This document shows, in pieces, positions 23,746-35,910 of a stretch of DNA of 64,000 nt (its first letter is position 1; each line of letters starts with the position of its first letter). Made by a program: the position numbers and the translations under genes. The notes under the pieces were generated by a model. It did no database searches, had not been told where the DNA came from, and saw only the letters and a program-made list of their open reading frames with translations. The DNA comes from Branchiostoma floridae (Eukaryota > Chordata > Leptocardii > Amphioxiformes > Branchiostomatidae). The stretch is taken from contig NC_049997.1 in the NCBI RefSeq assembly GCF_000003815.2, positions 1,346,349-1,410,348 on the forward strand. The letters run 5' to 3'.

Positions 23746-25310
23746 ATACAATATCACAAGTGTCTACTCTAGTCTAAAACTAGTAAAAGCTAAATGAAAC
23801 ACGGTTCAAACACCAGAAAAATAGCTGACACCCTCCCATCATCATCATGAATATATAAACGTATATGTGATAGATACAATAATGCCATTCCTGTAAAAAT
23901 ATTCAGCTTAAACTGGCAAACCAGCCAAAGACTAGTTCTCTATTAGGAGACCAGCTGTAGGGGGTTGTGAGTAGTCAGCTATACATCTGTGAATAATAAC
24001 ATATAATTACTTTCGGACATTTACCCATGGCATACAATGTATGTGTGCTAGAAATACATTTATCGGTTACATGTAAAATTTTCACGTCACCCGGACACTC
24101 AGTCCCATTGGACAAACTGGCCACACTGACTTGATTATACGACATCAGTGTGTGCATCATTTTTCCTACATTTTCAAAAAAATTGCAACCATACTGTAAA
24201 GAATATACAACAACTGGAAAATGATCAACTACATGCATGCCACAACTTATATTGCAGATTGCCTCTTTTCTTGTCTTAAAATTAGATAATTCTGACATGA
24301 GCATAAACTATTATACCTGTATCTGAAGTTTTTGTCTTGATATAGCCATGCAGAAATTTTGGCCTTACAACAGGGGCAACCTGAAATGGTGATTGACAAC
24401 CTAGCTTTGGCTTAGGTTGCCCAGGGCCTGACGTTTCATACCCTAACCTAAGTCTGCCAAGTTCCCAAACAAATGCAGTATGTAGCTTTAAGTCATATAC
24501 AACATACTGTTGTGGTTTTTCTCAATGGATGATAAAGTTCTTTCTTTATTCACAACAAAAATTCAGTTGCCAGTTTCTGCTGCCAGTATCTGCTGCCTAA
24601 AGCTTCCTCCTGTTTAGCCTGGTTAAATCTCGCTTATGTTATACTAAGTTATAGCAGCCCATCCAACATCCGCCGGCCTCCTGCAGGGAGGGGCCAGTTA
24701 CAGCCCAGGCAGCAGAGTTTATGTTTCACAGACTACATCCGGTTGACTGGATCTACTTCCCACTGGTATTGTAGGTGATGCTACAGTGAGAAGAACACAG
24801 TCCCAAATGGCAGGATTACTAGGATATTGGAGTTTTCTTCTCCACAGCCAGTAATGTCTTTAATCTGCTTATGTCTCAATACCTGTCAGATATCTTCCTC
24901 AGAGCTTCTGATGGGAGTGCTGCTTCTCACTGATGCAGTGTATATGTACTACATGTAGGTGGCACTTTTGTGCCAAGGGTGGCTAATTTTGGATCCCCTT
25001 GTCTCAATTCTTCACTGGGGTTGATGAGAAGTTCACATAAGCACGTAAGAAACATTCCTGGTTGTGCAAAAGAAAATTGCAATATCCTATGTCCAACCAA
25101 CCTGATGACATTATTTGCGGACTAACTGCCTGACCTTGTATTCCCTCACCACAGTAAGAGTCATTTTTGACTTTCGTCTTCCTGTATTGCCAACTAGCTA
25201 GCAGCAGGAAGTAGATCCAATCATCATTGCTCTGAAGACGGCAGCAGAACAACTACCAAAACGTTGGCAGCTGAAGACTTAATTGTGTAGCAAAGAACTT
25301 TATTATCTCT

Positions 25311-28300
25311 TTATCTGCCCAAGAACAAGGCGAGTGGGATGGTGACGCCCACACATATGAAGTAGAGAATGACACACAGCCTGTCCAGAACCCTGCCCAG
25401 CTTGTGGTAGTCTCCCTCCTCCTCGTCGCTGTCAGCCTCCACCAGTTTGTTGAGAACAGTTTGGAGCATGTGTGTCTCCGCCTGCACACTCCGGCTCAGA
25501 TTCTCCAGGGTGGTCTGCAGTACCAGCTGAGCGCCAGGTGGCGCCGATGCAGACTTGACGCGCACAGACTGGGCCTGTCTGACCGGAGGCACTGTGTTTG
25601 TGTGGGTTTCTTGTTCCACAGCGAGGCTGCCATTGAGGTAGGTCAAGTTGGCATTTCCACCGCTTTCCTTGTGTTCAGGAGTCGGGTTTTTGGCACTCAG
25701 GTCCCCAAACAGTAGGAAGGTGGCCAAGTATCGCAGGAAGACACTGGAATGGGGTCAGATATTATCAGTTGAAGTTTTCAGTTCAAAAGAGCACACAAAC
25801 GTGACATGTCATTGCAGGGAATGAAACTCAATACAAAAATATAATGTGTGGTACATACAGTCAAACCTGTACTACTACTAGTGACCAATTTTGCATATGA
25901 TCAACAACTTGAACAAGTGATTGTGGCCTACATGTAAGAAGAGAAATGTTGTGCTTTTGGTTGCAACCCAAGCAAAATCCCGCCGAACCAATCTTTATTG
26001 TGGGTTGACTGCTAGCAAGAAAATTTTTGGATCTGGCATCTGAGTGATGAGAATTGAAAACAGAATTCCATGTAGTCGTACAAATCTTTTTTGATAGATG
26101 TCCTGCATTTCACACTGTTAACTGATTAAGGCTTTGAGTAGCTGTTGTAGGATGTATTAAGCATTGTACTTCTCTGTTCAGTTCATTGTACAAGCACAAG
26201 TACATATTATAGATATCATGTTGAAAACACCAGATGCCTCCTGCTGAAAAACAACACAATCCCTACCTGCAGATCCTTATTTTGTTCAGGACCTGAAACA
26301 CAAGATATTTTTTCCAAGGCTGTACTGTAGTTGTGTGATTTGCTTGATTTCTCTTTCCAACATAACAAATTACAACTTTTTTTCATTTTTTTATCTGACC
26401 TTTGTCAACATTTGGCTTGAAATAACCAATGGCTAGTAGGCTAGTTGACATGAGATCGAGAGGATTTGATTCCTTGCTGGACTTTGTGTCCTGAGAAGGC
26501 ACTTCATCCGGTTTTCCTCACTCCACCCACATGTTTGCATGGGTACCTGACTTAGGACAAGTTAGGTTGGGGAGGTAAACGCCCAAGTCTTTTTTATACA
26601 GTAAGTTCCTCAGTATGTGCCAAGAAACTAAAGGCAAGGCCACCCTTGATATTCCAGTGCATTTAACTTTTTACACGTTACCATATACATCCCTTTTATC
26701 TTCTACCAAACCAATAGTAAGTTGTAGTTGAATGGAGGTTTTAGTACAATTTTTGTGTAACTGAACATTAACATCGCATTTTTCTACTACATGTATCAGG
26801 GCTCAAAATAGTGGGTGCATGTGCACCCAGGTGCACCCAAAATTGGACCTGTCCACCCAATTATTTTCTGTGGGTGCACAAGGTGCACCCAAATATTTTC
26901 TTGGGTTTATGTATGTAACGATATAAAAGTAATATACTAGTATACATCATATTCTTGACATCTCAGTGTTAGAAAGATAATAAAAATGTCTTTCATGGTA
27001 CTTGTTTAAGAATTTGATAGCAACTAAGTTTTGAAATTAGGTTTTTCTGACATTCTACTTAAATTTTTTGTGGCACCCAATTTTTTAAGCTGGGTGCAGC
27101 AGTGCACCTAATCCCAAAAATGAATTTGGAGCCCTGTGTATATTACAATAGACCCACCTCCGTGCCCAGGGAGGCAGGTCTCCTGTCCTGCTGCTCAGGT
27201 TGATGATGACACAGGTGAACAGCATGAAGAGACCAATCAGCCCCATGCACACGATGATCACCACAGCTGCACAACAAAACAACAAGTGGTTCCCAAAATA
27301 GTTTCATCAGGTTGGTAGAATATAGGAGAATGCTTTTTACACAACCAGCAGGTACTTACATTGCTTACGTTTCAATGTCTCTCAGATTCCAGAACTCCAG
27401 TTAGAAGCTCTGAGGAAGGTGTCTGAGAGACATCGAAACGTAAGCAATGTAAGTACCTGCTGGTTGTATGAAAAGAATTCTCCTATATCCTCAAAACAAG
27501 TGGTTTTAACACCCAAGCGTGGGGACTGAACTAACATCTTTAAGTCCCAAACTTTGCTTCGTCTTATTACACCAGAGTGGAGGGTATTCTCTGACAAAGT
27601 ATTGTACGACATTGTGTAGTTGGATGATGTGATGCCTGTTCACAGCTGTATGATCTCTATATTCACTCTGCTGTATTCGTATGTAGTTTGGCATATTGTC
27701 TGCTCGTAGTTGCAAGATGATGCACAAAAATTGTTTTCAGGGTAACTTTTTGTATCACAGCCCAAATTGAAGGTAGAAAATATAAATACGTCATGGAGTA
27801 TGTAACCTACAGCTTCTTGTTTTGTATTTTGTTGTCTGGAATGTATTTGCCCTGCCAGGCATCATCTAGATATCTCGGTCATGCTGCACAGGGAAAGTTA
27901 TTTACTTTTCTCAAGGTCACAACACTGGGTCTAGATTCCAAGCCCAACACACTACCAGTTATGCCACACACGACACCACATTGTGGGGTAATGACAGAAG
28001 GGAGTGAGTTTTATCATACCAATAAATGGCATCTTGTCCTTGACAGGAAGGAAGTCTGTGATGACCACTAAGGACACCACCATGGCTAGTAGGATGGTTA
28101 TGCCAAAGCCGATCCGATCGCTCTTTTCGATGGGGGTGGCAAAGGTGATGACCATCAACACTGCCAGTATGATGCAGGGTGAGATGGTGGTGGCGATGTG
28201 GTAGATAGGGTCTCTGGTGAAGTCCAGCATCATGCAGCCTTTTCCAGCTTCCACTTGGAGATATGCAACGACTGTCCACTGGCCAGCTGTGATCTTAGTT

Positions 28301-31300
28301 TGTGTCTTACAGCCATTATAACCTGGCCTTTCAGCACTGGGACACTGGAGCTGCTCCCCTGCAGAAATACTGGATTCAAAACAGATGGGACACTTCATGG
28401 TGTCCACAGGGAAGAGGTAGGGATCCAGGGTACAGGTTGTCGTGGTCAGAGCCTCCACGGTCCAGTTGACATGGCCCTCACTGGTCACAAGCACTTTTGA
28501 TGCTGGAAGACTTTTATAGTTAGTGTCCGCACTGGAAAAGTGTCAAATGACAGGGATTAAGATTTTGTTTTCCAGCAGTAAGGGGCGGTATAACCCCGTC
28601 GTGTGTAAGCACGTTGATCAAAGATGATGGTGATTATTTCCAGCAGAATGCAGATGACAGTGCTATTAAAGATATAAAGATATACTATCCACTCACTTTT
28701 TCCTGAGTAGAAGAGTTGGTTTCCAGATCCTTGTGACTGGCAGGAACAGACTCTTGATGTCATTATACTCCTGTTCTATCCAAGCCAGTCGGGGATCCTC
28801 CCAGTCCTGTTGGGAACAGATATGATTGATATGTAAGCAGCTGTCTGCTTAGTTCATACTGATATTAATGTCATACCTTGGCAAGAATATTGGTCCATAC
28901 TGGTGTCCATATTTTGCAGTATTGCACAGGCTTCTCAGAGTCCTCCCCAGAGGATGGAATAATGGAGGCCCTCCACTATACTCCTAGCCCAGCTCCAATA
29001 TACTCCTTTTGAAATTTAGTGTTTTTTACCTATTTTCTTGGTTAGTTTTGCTAAAATTAATGAAAATTCACAGATTTTTATGCCAAGTGGCATCACTTTT
29101 CCAGTCGGCATTGTCTGCAAAAACTTGTGAATGGGCGATGATGAAAACAATTGTCGTTTTGCCACTTCAAAACAAAGGAATCACTGAAATATATTTTACT
29201 TGTAGTTTTTGACACCCTCTGTCATTGCAAAATGAACTCATTTTCATGAAAGCGCAGCGCGTTGGTTCAGGTTATTTTTGCCAGCCCCTCCACTATACTA
29301 AAAAATTCTGGGGAGAACCCTGCTTCCATTGAGTGACACAAATGCACTGTTCCCGTGCACCGGTATCAAACATTGGAATACCAGATTCTGACGTTGTATT
29401 CTATACGTACAGTGCATTTGCATACCATTGCATTCAGAAATATGATCTTAAAATGAATACCACCAGCCACCAACACCTGCCTACCAAACTTGAGAAATAA
29501 CTTACCACATTTAGAGAAATGTCCACCATGACTCTCTCATCTTTCTCATTCTATGAAGAAATAAACGTCAGACGTAGTTAAGGCAGCTGGAGTTTGTTTG
29601 TGGTAATGCAATATATTATGAGTTTAGGACAGTAAACATTGCTGCATATAATCAGCTTTCTTTCATTGTCTAAACTGGTTTGTTAATGAAATCTGTTATC
29701 AGATATTACTCAAAATCATTCTGTCTAATTTACTTTGAATTAGAACTTTCTGTTGACAAATCAGTTGTGTTCAGTGCAATGTTCGTGTAACAGTAAGATG
29801 GCTTTATGGCAGATATCTGTGGCACCTGCTAAGTGCACAGGTGGCTGTAGTGTTTAATATATAGTCTCCCAATGCATTGTATTGTATTGTATTGTATGGG
29901 CCGACTACTCACTCTCGCAGCCAGGGGCTGAAATGTGAGGAGCTTACAATAGACAGGCTAAGCCGCAAGGGTCTGAAATGGCAGCCTGTATATAGCGTCA
30001 AATGACCTCAATACAACATTAATTGCCCCAGGTGTGGCCAGGGATTGTAGGTTTTGAACCACTCACACCGCACCATCGCACATGTGGTGGGTTCTTTAAT
30101 GTGCGTAGGGTGTGGCTGTCCCCAAACACGGGACCTCCATTGAAGGTCCTATCTGAGGGACGGCCCTAGACGAAGCTAGGTACTCATTTTCACCTGAGTA
30201 AAGTGAGGAAAGTCGTGTGGCACAAGATCGGCGACACGCAGCTGGATTCGACCTCAAGACCTCTCGGTCCCGAGCCAAACACACTGCCGCTGCGCTACGC
30301 GATCTGCATTTGCCTATTACAGAGTTGAATTACTAACTATATTGTGACATCAGTAATTTGCACCTTTTGGGACTTTTCAACACTTGTCGTTTATACAGTA
30401 CAAGTTACTGGACTTACTGTGTCAACGATGTTGTTGATGCGTGCTTGGAATGATGAGATGGTGATGTCCAGGTGTGGCTTGGTCTCCACTTTGTACTGGT
30501 TACGCTCAAACAAGTCAGTCAGCAGGTTACTCTCATGGTCCACTAGCATGAAGAAACACATCCCTTAGTACTGGGTGGTTCTGGTACTGTATTATCAGAT
30601 CTTTTTGGTCGCGTACATTGCAGAAGTTTGACTTTTGCAAACACTTTAACTAGAGACTCTGGTATTGACTTTTAGAAACACTTAAACTAGAGACTCTGGT
30701 ATTGATTTTGAGAACTTAGAACAAGCTATGTTACTTAGATAGGGCTCTATGAAGTGAAATGTGTACTAGCCTGGTCCCGACTTCCGGTCTTTGATGTATG
30801 TATGTTAATGGGTACTACTACAGAACTGTAACAGTAACTATACTAACGCTACTTGATGAATGGCACTTTGCTATTTTATTCTCCAGCCAGTGCAAAAACA
30901 ACAGTAATGGAGTGGAAAATCTGGAATCCATCAGGATTTTCTTATAACTTTCCCCATAAGATTATTTTTCTAACCCCACAGGACCAACATAATTACCATC
31001 ACAGGTGGGCGGCTCGTTGGACCAGGTTCCATCACCTTGACAGGTGGACCTGAGAGAGCCATCCACGGGGATGTAGCCAGCTGAGCAGCTGAAGGTCAGC
31101 TTGTCACCACTCAGGTAATTAGCCTTCTTTGGACTCCTGGTGCCATACCGTGGTGGACCAGGGTCGGGGCATGTTTTTTCTGGGATATGGGAAAGATATA
31201 AAACAAGGTCAGTCCACACAGGGACTGCACTGCTTCTCTGGCTGAGCATACAGAAAGTGCAGTTCAAAAAATGTAAACACAAGCCAAAAACAATTATTCT

Positions 31301-34300
31301 TTTTCTTGCTGGCCGGGGCGGCTTCTTGCCGTCCCTACCTTTCAAACCATCTTAACTGTGTGCCTGGGCGATAACATCTCACCACCACTCCCTGCACCTG
31401 CCGTAACATCACTGTTTGAGATCTATTCGCATGTTTTGTTTGTCTTTGTGAACCGCGCTCCATTTTGTGGCTCTCCTCCCAGCATTGTAAGGATTCCTTT
31501 TATTCACTAATAGTTGTCAATACCCTGAGAACGAGACCTATAACCCGGATGCGGGTCGTATATGGGATATTAATGACCTAGCTTATGGAGAAAATGCAGC
31601 CTTCTGATTGATCGACAATTGTCTGACTAATAGTATATGATAAAATAACCAATGATATCAAATTATCAAACAAATGGCTTTAAAAAAGACCTAGAGACTT
31701 CTCTCATCCTTCCCCCTGAACCCAAACTTTCTCTCACCTCCACATCTGGGCAGTTCACAGGATACCTGAACCCCAGCTGTGGACAGACACCATGGTCTGT
31801 TGTCACCATCAGGGTTCCTACAGTAGTTCTCCTGCAGGTTAGCCCAGGGAAACCGGGACGTGTAGAAATCACCATCATCAGACCACTTCGCACAGACTTG
31901 TCCATCATTTGTCTTGGCCACACGTCCCCGGTAGTTGGTACCGTCTCCATAGTAACAATCTGTGGGTGGAATGTTTAAGACTTGTCAGGTCTTTCATCAT
32001 TGACTCATAGAGTAAAAGTAGGTGGAAAGGAGTAAACCTGTTGTACTACCATCTGCACTACTATCTGCCTAAAAGATCAGTCAGTGTCATACTCTCTTTT
32101 TGATCATTCATCAATGTGAAAAGTAGTACATATACTACCAAATGTTTCATCTATAGACAGCTGTATACCAAGTTTGTCCATAGATTTGCGATACAATGTA
32201 AATGATTGCAAAATGTCATGTGTTGGTTCATTTCGCAGCATAGTGAATCCTTTAGTTACAATCTAAATATGTTGAAGATCGGATACTCACTACCATTCCC
32301 AGGCATTGGAGCGTTCAAACAAGACACGTTAGCACTTGGGTAGGGGAAGCGTGAGCAGTCTGGGAAGGGCCAGGACCCGTTGGTGTGTGAGACAGCCTGC
32401 GGCCGACAGGAGGCTGTCACCTCCTCACACAGGGTACGGCAGGGCAGCAGCTGCCGGGGGCTGGGGGACAAATAGTCAAATCAAGTTTATCATACAACGA
32501 TTGTATCAGGTCTGGTACAATGTATGGCAAATAACGGATTGTTAAACAATCTATACTTGGTGAGTGTACTAATCCAGAATAATTACTCGTATATATGCGT
32601 ATATGTGCATGATTGTTTGTTTAACACAAAATGTGTCATTTTGAAATACATGTAGGAGGAAGACCGGTATAACATGAAACAAAAATAGCTGACCAGGCAA
32701 TGTAGAAAAAAGATAATAGTGTGATAAACAAAGGAGAGAGTCTTTTATACAATCATGGCACAGTACAGGAACGTGTTCTCTTGTTAATAGCTTACCCTTT
32801 TAAATCACATTTTGGCAAGATCATGGCACAAGCGAAAAGGTTGAAGTCCGGATGGCAGACAGGGTCGGTAGCAGACTCGAGTCGCTGCATGGTTCTGGCC
32901 TGGCTGGAGGCTGTGGCTTGACTTGTGTTCTGATGCATGTATGGGTTGGGTAAAGTCGTCTTGCTATATCCCAGTCCCTTACAGAAGAGGAACTCTGAAG
33001 GGAGGTTCTGACATTCTAGAAAAGCAAGGACCGTAAATTTTGTCATTACATGCCAGTATGCTATAACATGGTCTAGGTCAATTTGTGTCTTTACACATTA
33101 TCACAGTGACTGTAACGTTAAGAGAAGATTTGGAAGTACATTTGTGTGATGAGACATTATGAAAACAGTTGGTGTCTTGCTACATGATGTGTGTCATAAG
33201 GTAGGATATCACTGTTATTCCATATCTCCTTCTTTCTAAGACTCACCACATCCAGTTTCATCGCTGTTGTCGAAGCAGTCTTTCCTGCCGTCACAGCGTC
33301 TCCAGGAATCCACGCACGTCACATCGTCATCACAGCGGAAGTACCCGGGGCTGCAGTTACTTTTCTCTGAGAACAGAGAAAATACAGAGCTTACAACAAC
33401 TATTATTGAAGTAGCAATCTATTTATTTATAATAAGTACCGATATAATGAAAAAGGAAGAATGTGTACACATTTTTATTGATCAGCAATATCTGATAAAA
33501 GCTCCTTGTCAGCTACACCAAAGGCACTGTGTACATGTCTGCTGACATTTTTCTAGTATTTCAGTTAAATTGCTGAATACCACACAATCCTTTGGGCACC
33601 TTCAAAAGCTTATACCTCTTACACCTCACTGACATATATTTAAGTGTATTGTATTGTATTGTATTGTTTTAGGTAAAGTTTGCCGAGAAGGGTTTTTTTT
33701 TTCTTATTTATTTTATTTTGCCCCACCGATGTACAGCCTAATTCTCTATATGAGAATACTACTTCATCAGCCTCAAAGTTTACCTGAGCTAAAACAATAC
33801 AGACTTGAGGGTGACTGACAACTCATTCTTTTGGGACCATCAGCATTCACTGGATACTCTTATTCCAATGATATGGGTCGGTATATATCGATTTAAGAAA
33901 TGATTTATGATAACAATTGGAGTTGGCATGGTCAATGTTTCCTTACTTTTCTCCTTTGCAACAAAGGTAGCCCGGAATCCAGGCTCTGTTTGGAAGCCGT
34001 CAGACTTGAATATGACTGTCATGACGTTTGTGGTAGTAGTCAATGGTGGAGGGGCTGCAGTGCCACAGTACTTTCCTGGAGAGACAATAAGAATGAGGGT
34101 TAGGTTTAGCCGTAGTAGATCGTCGTAGATCGCTGCTCGATAAAGTTGTAGAAATTCTAAGCAGGGTCCAATCAAACAACCCGATAACAAGAATCTGAGG
34201 CAGCTTCATACAGAAAAAGACAGCTGGAATTTGCAGGACAGTGTAAAGCTATTCTAACAAGCGTTCGGGGACCTCATACCTCCATGAAATATTCTGATTA

Positions 34301-35465
34301 TGCAAATGACTGTCACATCTGCATGATTTATGCTTGCTTATGTACACCTTTCACTAACTTACACAGGTCACAATGTTGACAGCCGAATCATTTACAACAT
34401 GTACTAAGAAGAATTTGGACACTCGCTCATTATTTATGCAAATTGGGGACTAATTTGCATAAATAGAATCTGCTTATCTTCCACCTGTCACAAACTACAT
34501 AGATTACATGTATTTGAGTCTCATATTGGAAACACTGTAAATATACATTCTCTTCATTAAGTATGCTAATTAAATCCAAATCTGAATAATTTGCACTTCA
34601 CTATGTCTAGTGAGATACCAACTTCAGTTTGTATCGTGTCATCAGCAGATCAGACGTGAAACTTACCGATAAGGTAGCCCAGTGTCGGCGTGCCCCCATA
34701 CACCTCCACACTGTCCCAACACGTGCCCTTGCCGCCCTCCACATTGAAAGCCGCGGAAAAGCTCAGCTGCACTATCTTGCCGGGGTCCACAGTTATTTCC
34801 CATCGACAGACGTGATTGAGCGGGTACGGCGATGGGTGCATGGGACTGGTGAAGGTTCCATTAGATCCGGTCAGGTTAAAGGTGGAGGGACAGTAGTTAG
34901 TTACTGCACTGGTCTTGACCTGAGAACCTGTTGTGTTCCCTGCCAGGGAGGCACCGGCCGTGGTGTTTGTGGCGGGAGCGGCCGTGGTGTTAGACGCGGC
35001 TGAAAAAGACGCAGACACGTAAAAGTTAATCCATATGTAATTACGTTTGTCTCAAGTGCAAAATTCTGTTATGTCCCAGTTATCATAACAGAATACGCTT
35101 AAATCTGTCAGATGTCACAGGACAATTGTGCCGAACAAGTTGAACAAAGTTTACATTTCACTTCGTACACGTGAATTTCAGACATGTATATGTACTCGTA
35201 GTTTTCTAAGACTGATAGGATTATGAAACAATAGGCAATGGCTGTCATGTTATGTACAAGACCGAAGCTCGACACTGAAAATGGACCTCACATCGCTTCC
35301 GACGGTCTACTGCCGTTCTCCAGTACTAGTAAACTCGAACAGGTAGTTCGCGTAAGAAATGGGCGGTTTGATTTGGTACCGCTAACGCTAACCCATACCT
35401 GGTGTCTGTTTCAGTTGGAAACAGCAGAAGACGAAGATAACCAGTAAACTGTGTGTCCACATCAT
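25311..35465 (-). CDS. Cys-loop ligand-gated channel subunit with CUB-LDLa-Frizzled-kringle-sushi ectodomain
   Basis: Fifteen exons: 35465-35399, 34999-34667, 34075-33947, 33366-33247, 33015-32796, 32460-32291, 31959-31738, 31179-30997, 30542-30418, 29550-29506, 28806-28697, 28531-28020, 27266-27154, 26292-26267 and 25743-25311. Their phases agree at every junction, giving 2808 coding bases, 935 residues and one TAA at 25313. The order is signal peptide, CUB, LDLa, Frizzled CRD, kringle, sushi, ligand-binding domain and four membrane helices. Pentameric receptors of this family gate ions at the cell surface. The acidic residue before M2 suggests a cation channel. The only signal peptide is in exon 1, and the ligand-binding exons have no Met or signal of their own, which argues for one transcript. 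The weakest junction is exon 13 (donor TGG|GTCTAT). AATAAA lies 6 bases after the stop. The natural ligand is unknown. Confidence 0.85.
26267..26292 (-). other. 26-nt microexon of the channel gene
   Basis: Acceptor TTTCAG and donor CAG|GTAGGG bracket 26 bases coding VLNKIRIC plus two bases. It is needed to link exon 13 (ending PPWARRW) to exon 15 (starting VFLRYL) in frame. The joined sequence gives the usual post-M3 helix. Confidence 0.7.
26800..27140 (-). repeat. Low-complexity CACCCA-rich intronic repeat
   Basis: GTGCACCCA and close variants recur between 26815 and 26893, and a related GGCACCCAATTTTT block follows at about 27072. A similar fragment occurs at 8300-8365 with GGGCTCAAAAT flanks, so this is a dispersed repeat. 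No coding potential is seen. Confidence 0.4.
27317..27490. repeat. Long inverted repeat with two opposed hammerhead-like cores, in a channel-gene intron
   Basis: Arms of about 70 bases pair around a spacer of about 25 bases. Left outer bases are GAATATAGGAGAAT and right outer bases ATTCTCCTATATCC. The shared inner part is CCAGCAGGTACTTACATTGC on the left and its complement on the right. The right arm holds CTGAGGA - stem - GAAACG on the plus strand (27410-27440). The left arm holds a degraded copy on the minus strand. It lies between exons 12 and 13. Confidence 0.8.
29873..30308 (-). mobile_element. tRNA-derived SINE, near full length
   Basis: On the minus strand the head starts near 30308 with a box-A-like TAGCGCAGCGG (30297-30287) and a box-B-like GGTCGAATCC (30253-30244). 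A body of about 350 bases follows, ending in (CAATA)n, seen on the plus strand as ATTGTATTGTATTGTATTG. This is the layout of a Pol III SINE with a LINE-like tail. It lies in the intron between channel exons 9 and 10. It is not a functional tRNA gene. Confidence 0.75.
30997..34999 (-). other. Extracellular module block: CUB, LDLa, Fz, kringle, sushi (residues 23-481)
   Basis: The CUB (about residues 57-172, exons 2-3) has four Cys and the CRWEITVDPG core. The LDLa (177-216, exon 4) has six Cys and the calcium motif DNSDE. The Frizzled CRD (217-346, exons 5-6) has exactly ten Cys in the family spacing. The kringle (347-420, exon 7) has six Cys and the signature YCRNPDGDNRPWC. The sushi/CCP (421-481, exon 8) has four Cys with Trp between the last two. 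A Thr/Ala/Asn-rich linker with many NTT glycosylation sites precedes the CUB. Borders at exons 1/2, 4/5, 6/7, 7/8 and 8/9 are all phase 1, so LDLa, kringle and sushi are single symmetrical exons and Fz a symmetrical exon pair. Confidence 0.9.
33640..33667. repeat. (TATTG)n microsatellite
   Basis: Five near-perfect TATTG units in an intron of the channel gene. They resemble the SINE tail at 29873, so this may be a leftover of a SINE end. Confidence 0.7.
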
Positions 35466-35910
35466 GGATCTGTGATAAACAAAATTAAGAACAACAATTA
35501 ACTTTGCACATAGTAGGCATAGATGCAGACGATTATTAGTGAGGATAAGGCCCAAACACTTGTCAAAACCATTATTTTGGCTGTTGTACATGGTTACTGT
35601 ATCTTTTATCTTGAGGATAACTGCACCTGTAAATCCATTGTCCTGAACACACTAAGGAGACAGTGAGGCAGTTTAAATTTGTGTCGAACAATGCTGCACA
35701 ATTACAGATTCCGTACTGTCTTGTACAAACGTTTTAGCCTATAAGCTAGAGAGCATGTCACTACGTTTCATTTTTCATCAGCATCCACTAAATTTCGTCA
35801 ATGCAGATTTTAAACTCCAACTATGGACGCTACCTGAAACGTCTGACCATTTTCTACCTCATTCTATCCCGCCTTTACCACCCCAAGCCGAAGTCAGGTG
35901 CGCACTTTTA

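Larger units (their letters stand above)
21591..25310. other. Intergenic region between NDUFB2 and the channel gene
   Basis: No coding exon was recognised in 3.7 kb. The region holds the NDUFB2 3' flank, a short TAGCCTG-type inverted-repeat element (23068-23148), a LINE 3'-end relic (about 23660-23745) and a degenerate hammerhead-like block (24870-24905, minus). The rest is AT-rich with no signal I can name. Confidence 0.5.
25311..30542 (-). other. Channel block: ligand-binding and transmembrane domains (residues 482-935)
   Basis: The ligand-binding part includes NEKDERVMVDISLNV (exon 10), a 45-base exon like the short second exon of nicotinic genes. It continues with DWEDPRLAW, then IWKPTLLLRKNADTNY. 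The Cys-loop is CTLDPYLFPVDTMKC (608-622, 13 residues between Cys). M1 contains ISPC. M2 runs from D713 (-1') R714 (0') through L723 (9') to D734 (20'), followed by FLP. M3 is about 746-768 and M4 about 909-931. The loop-B Trp and the vicinal Cys pair of alpha nicotinic subunits are absent, and extra Cys (625, 638, 649, 674) are present. The intracellular loop has an acidic DSDEEEGD stretch before M4. Confidence 0.85.
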
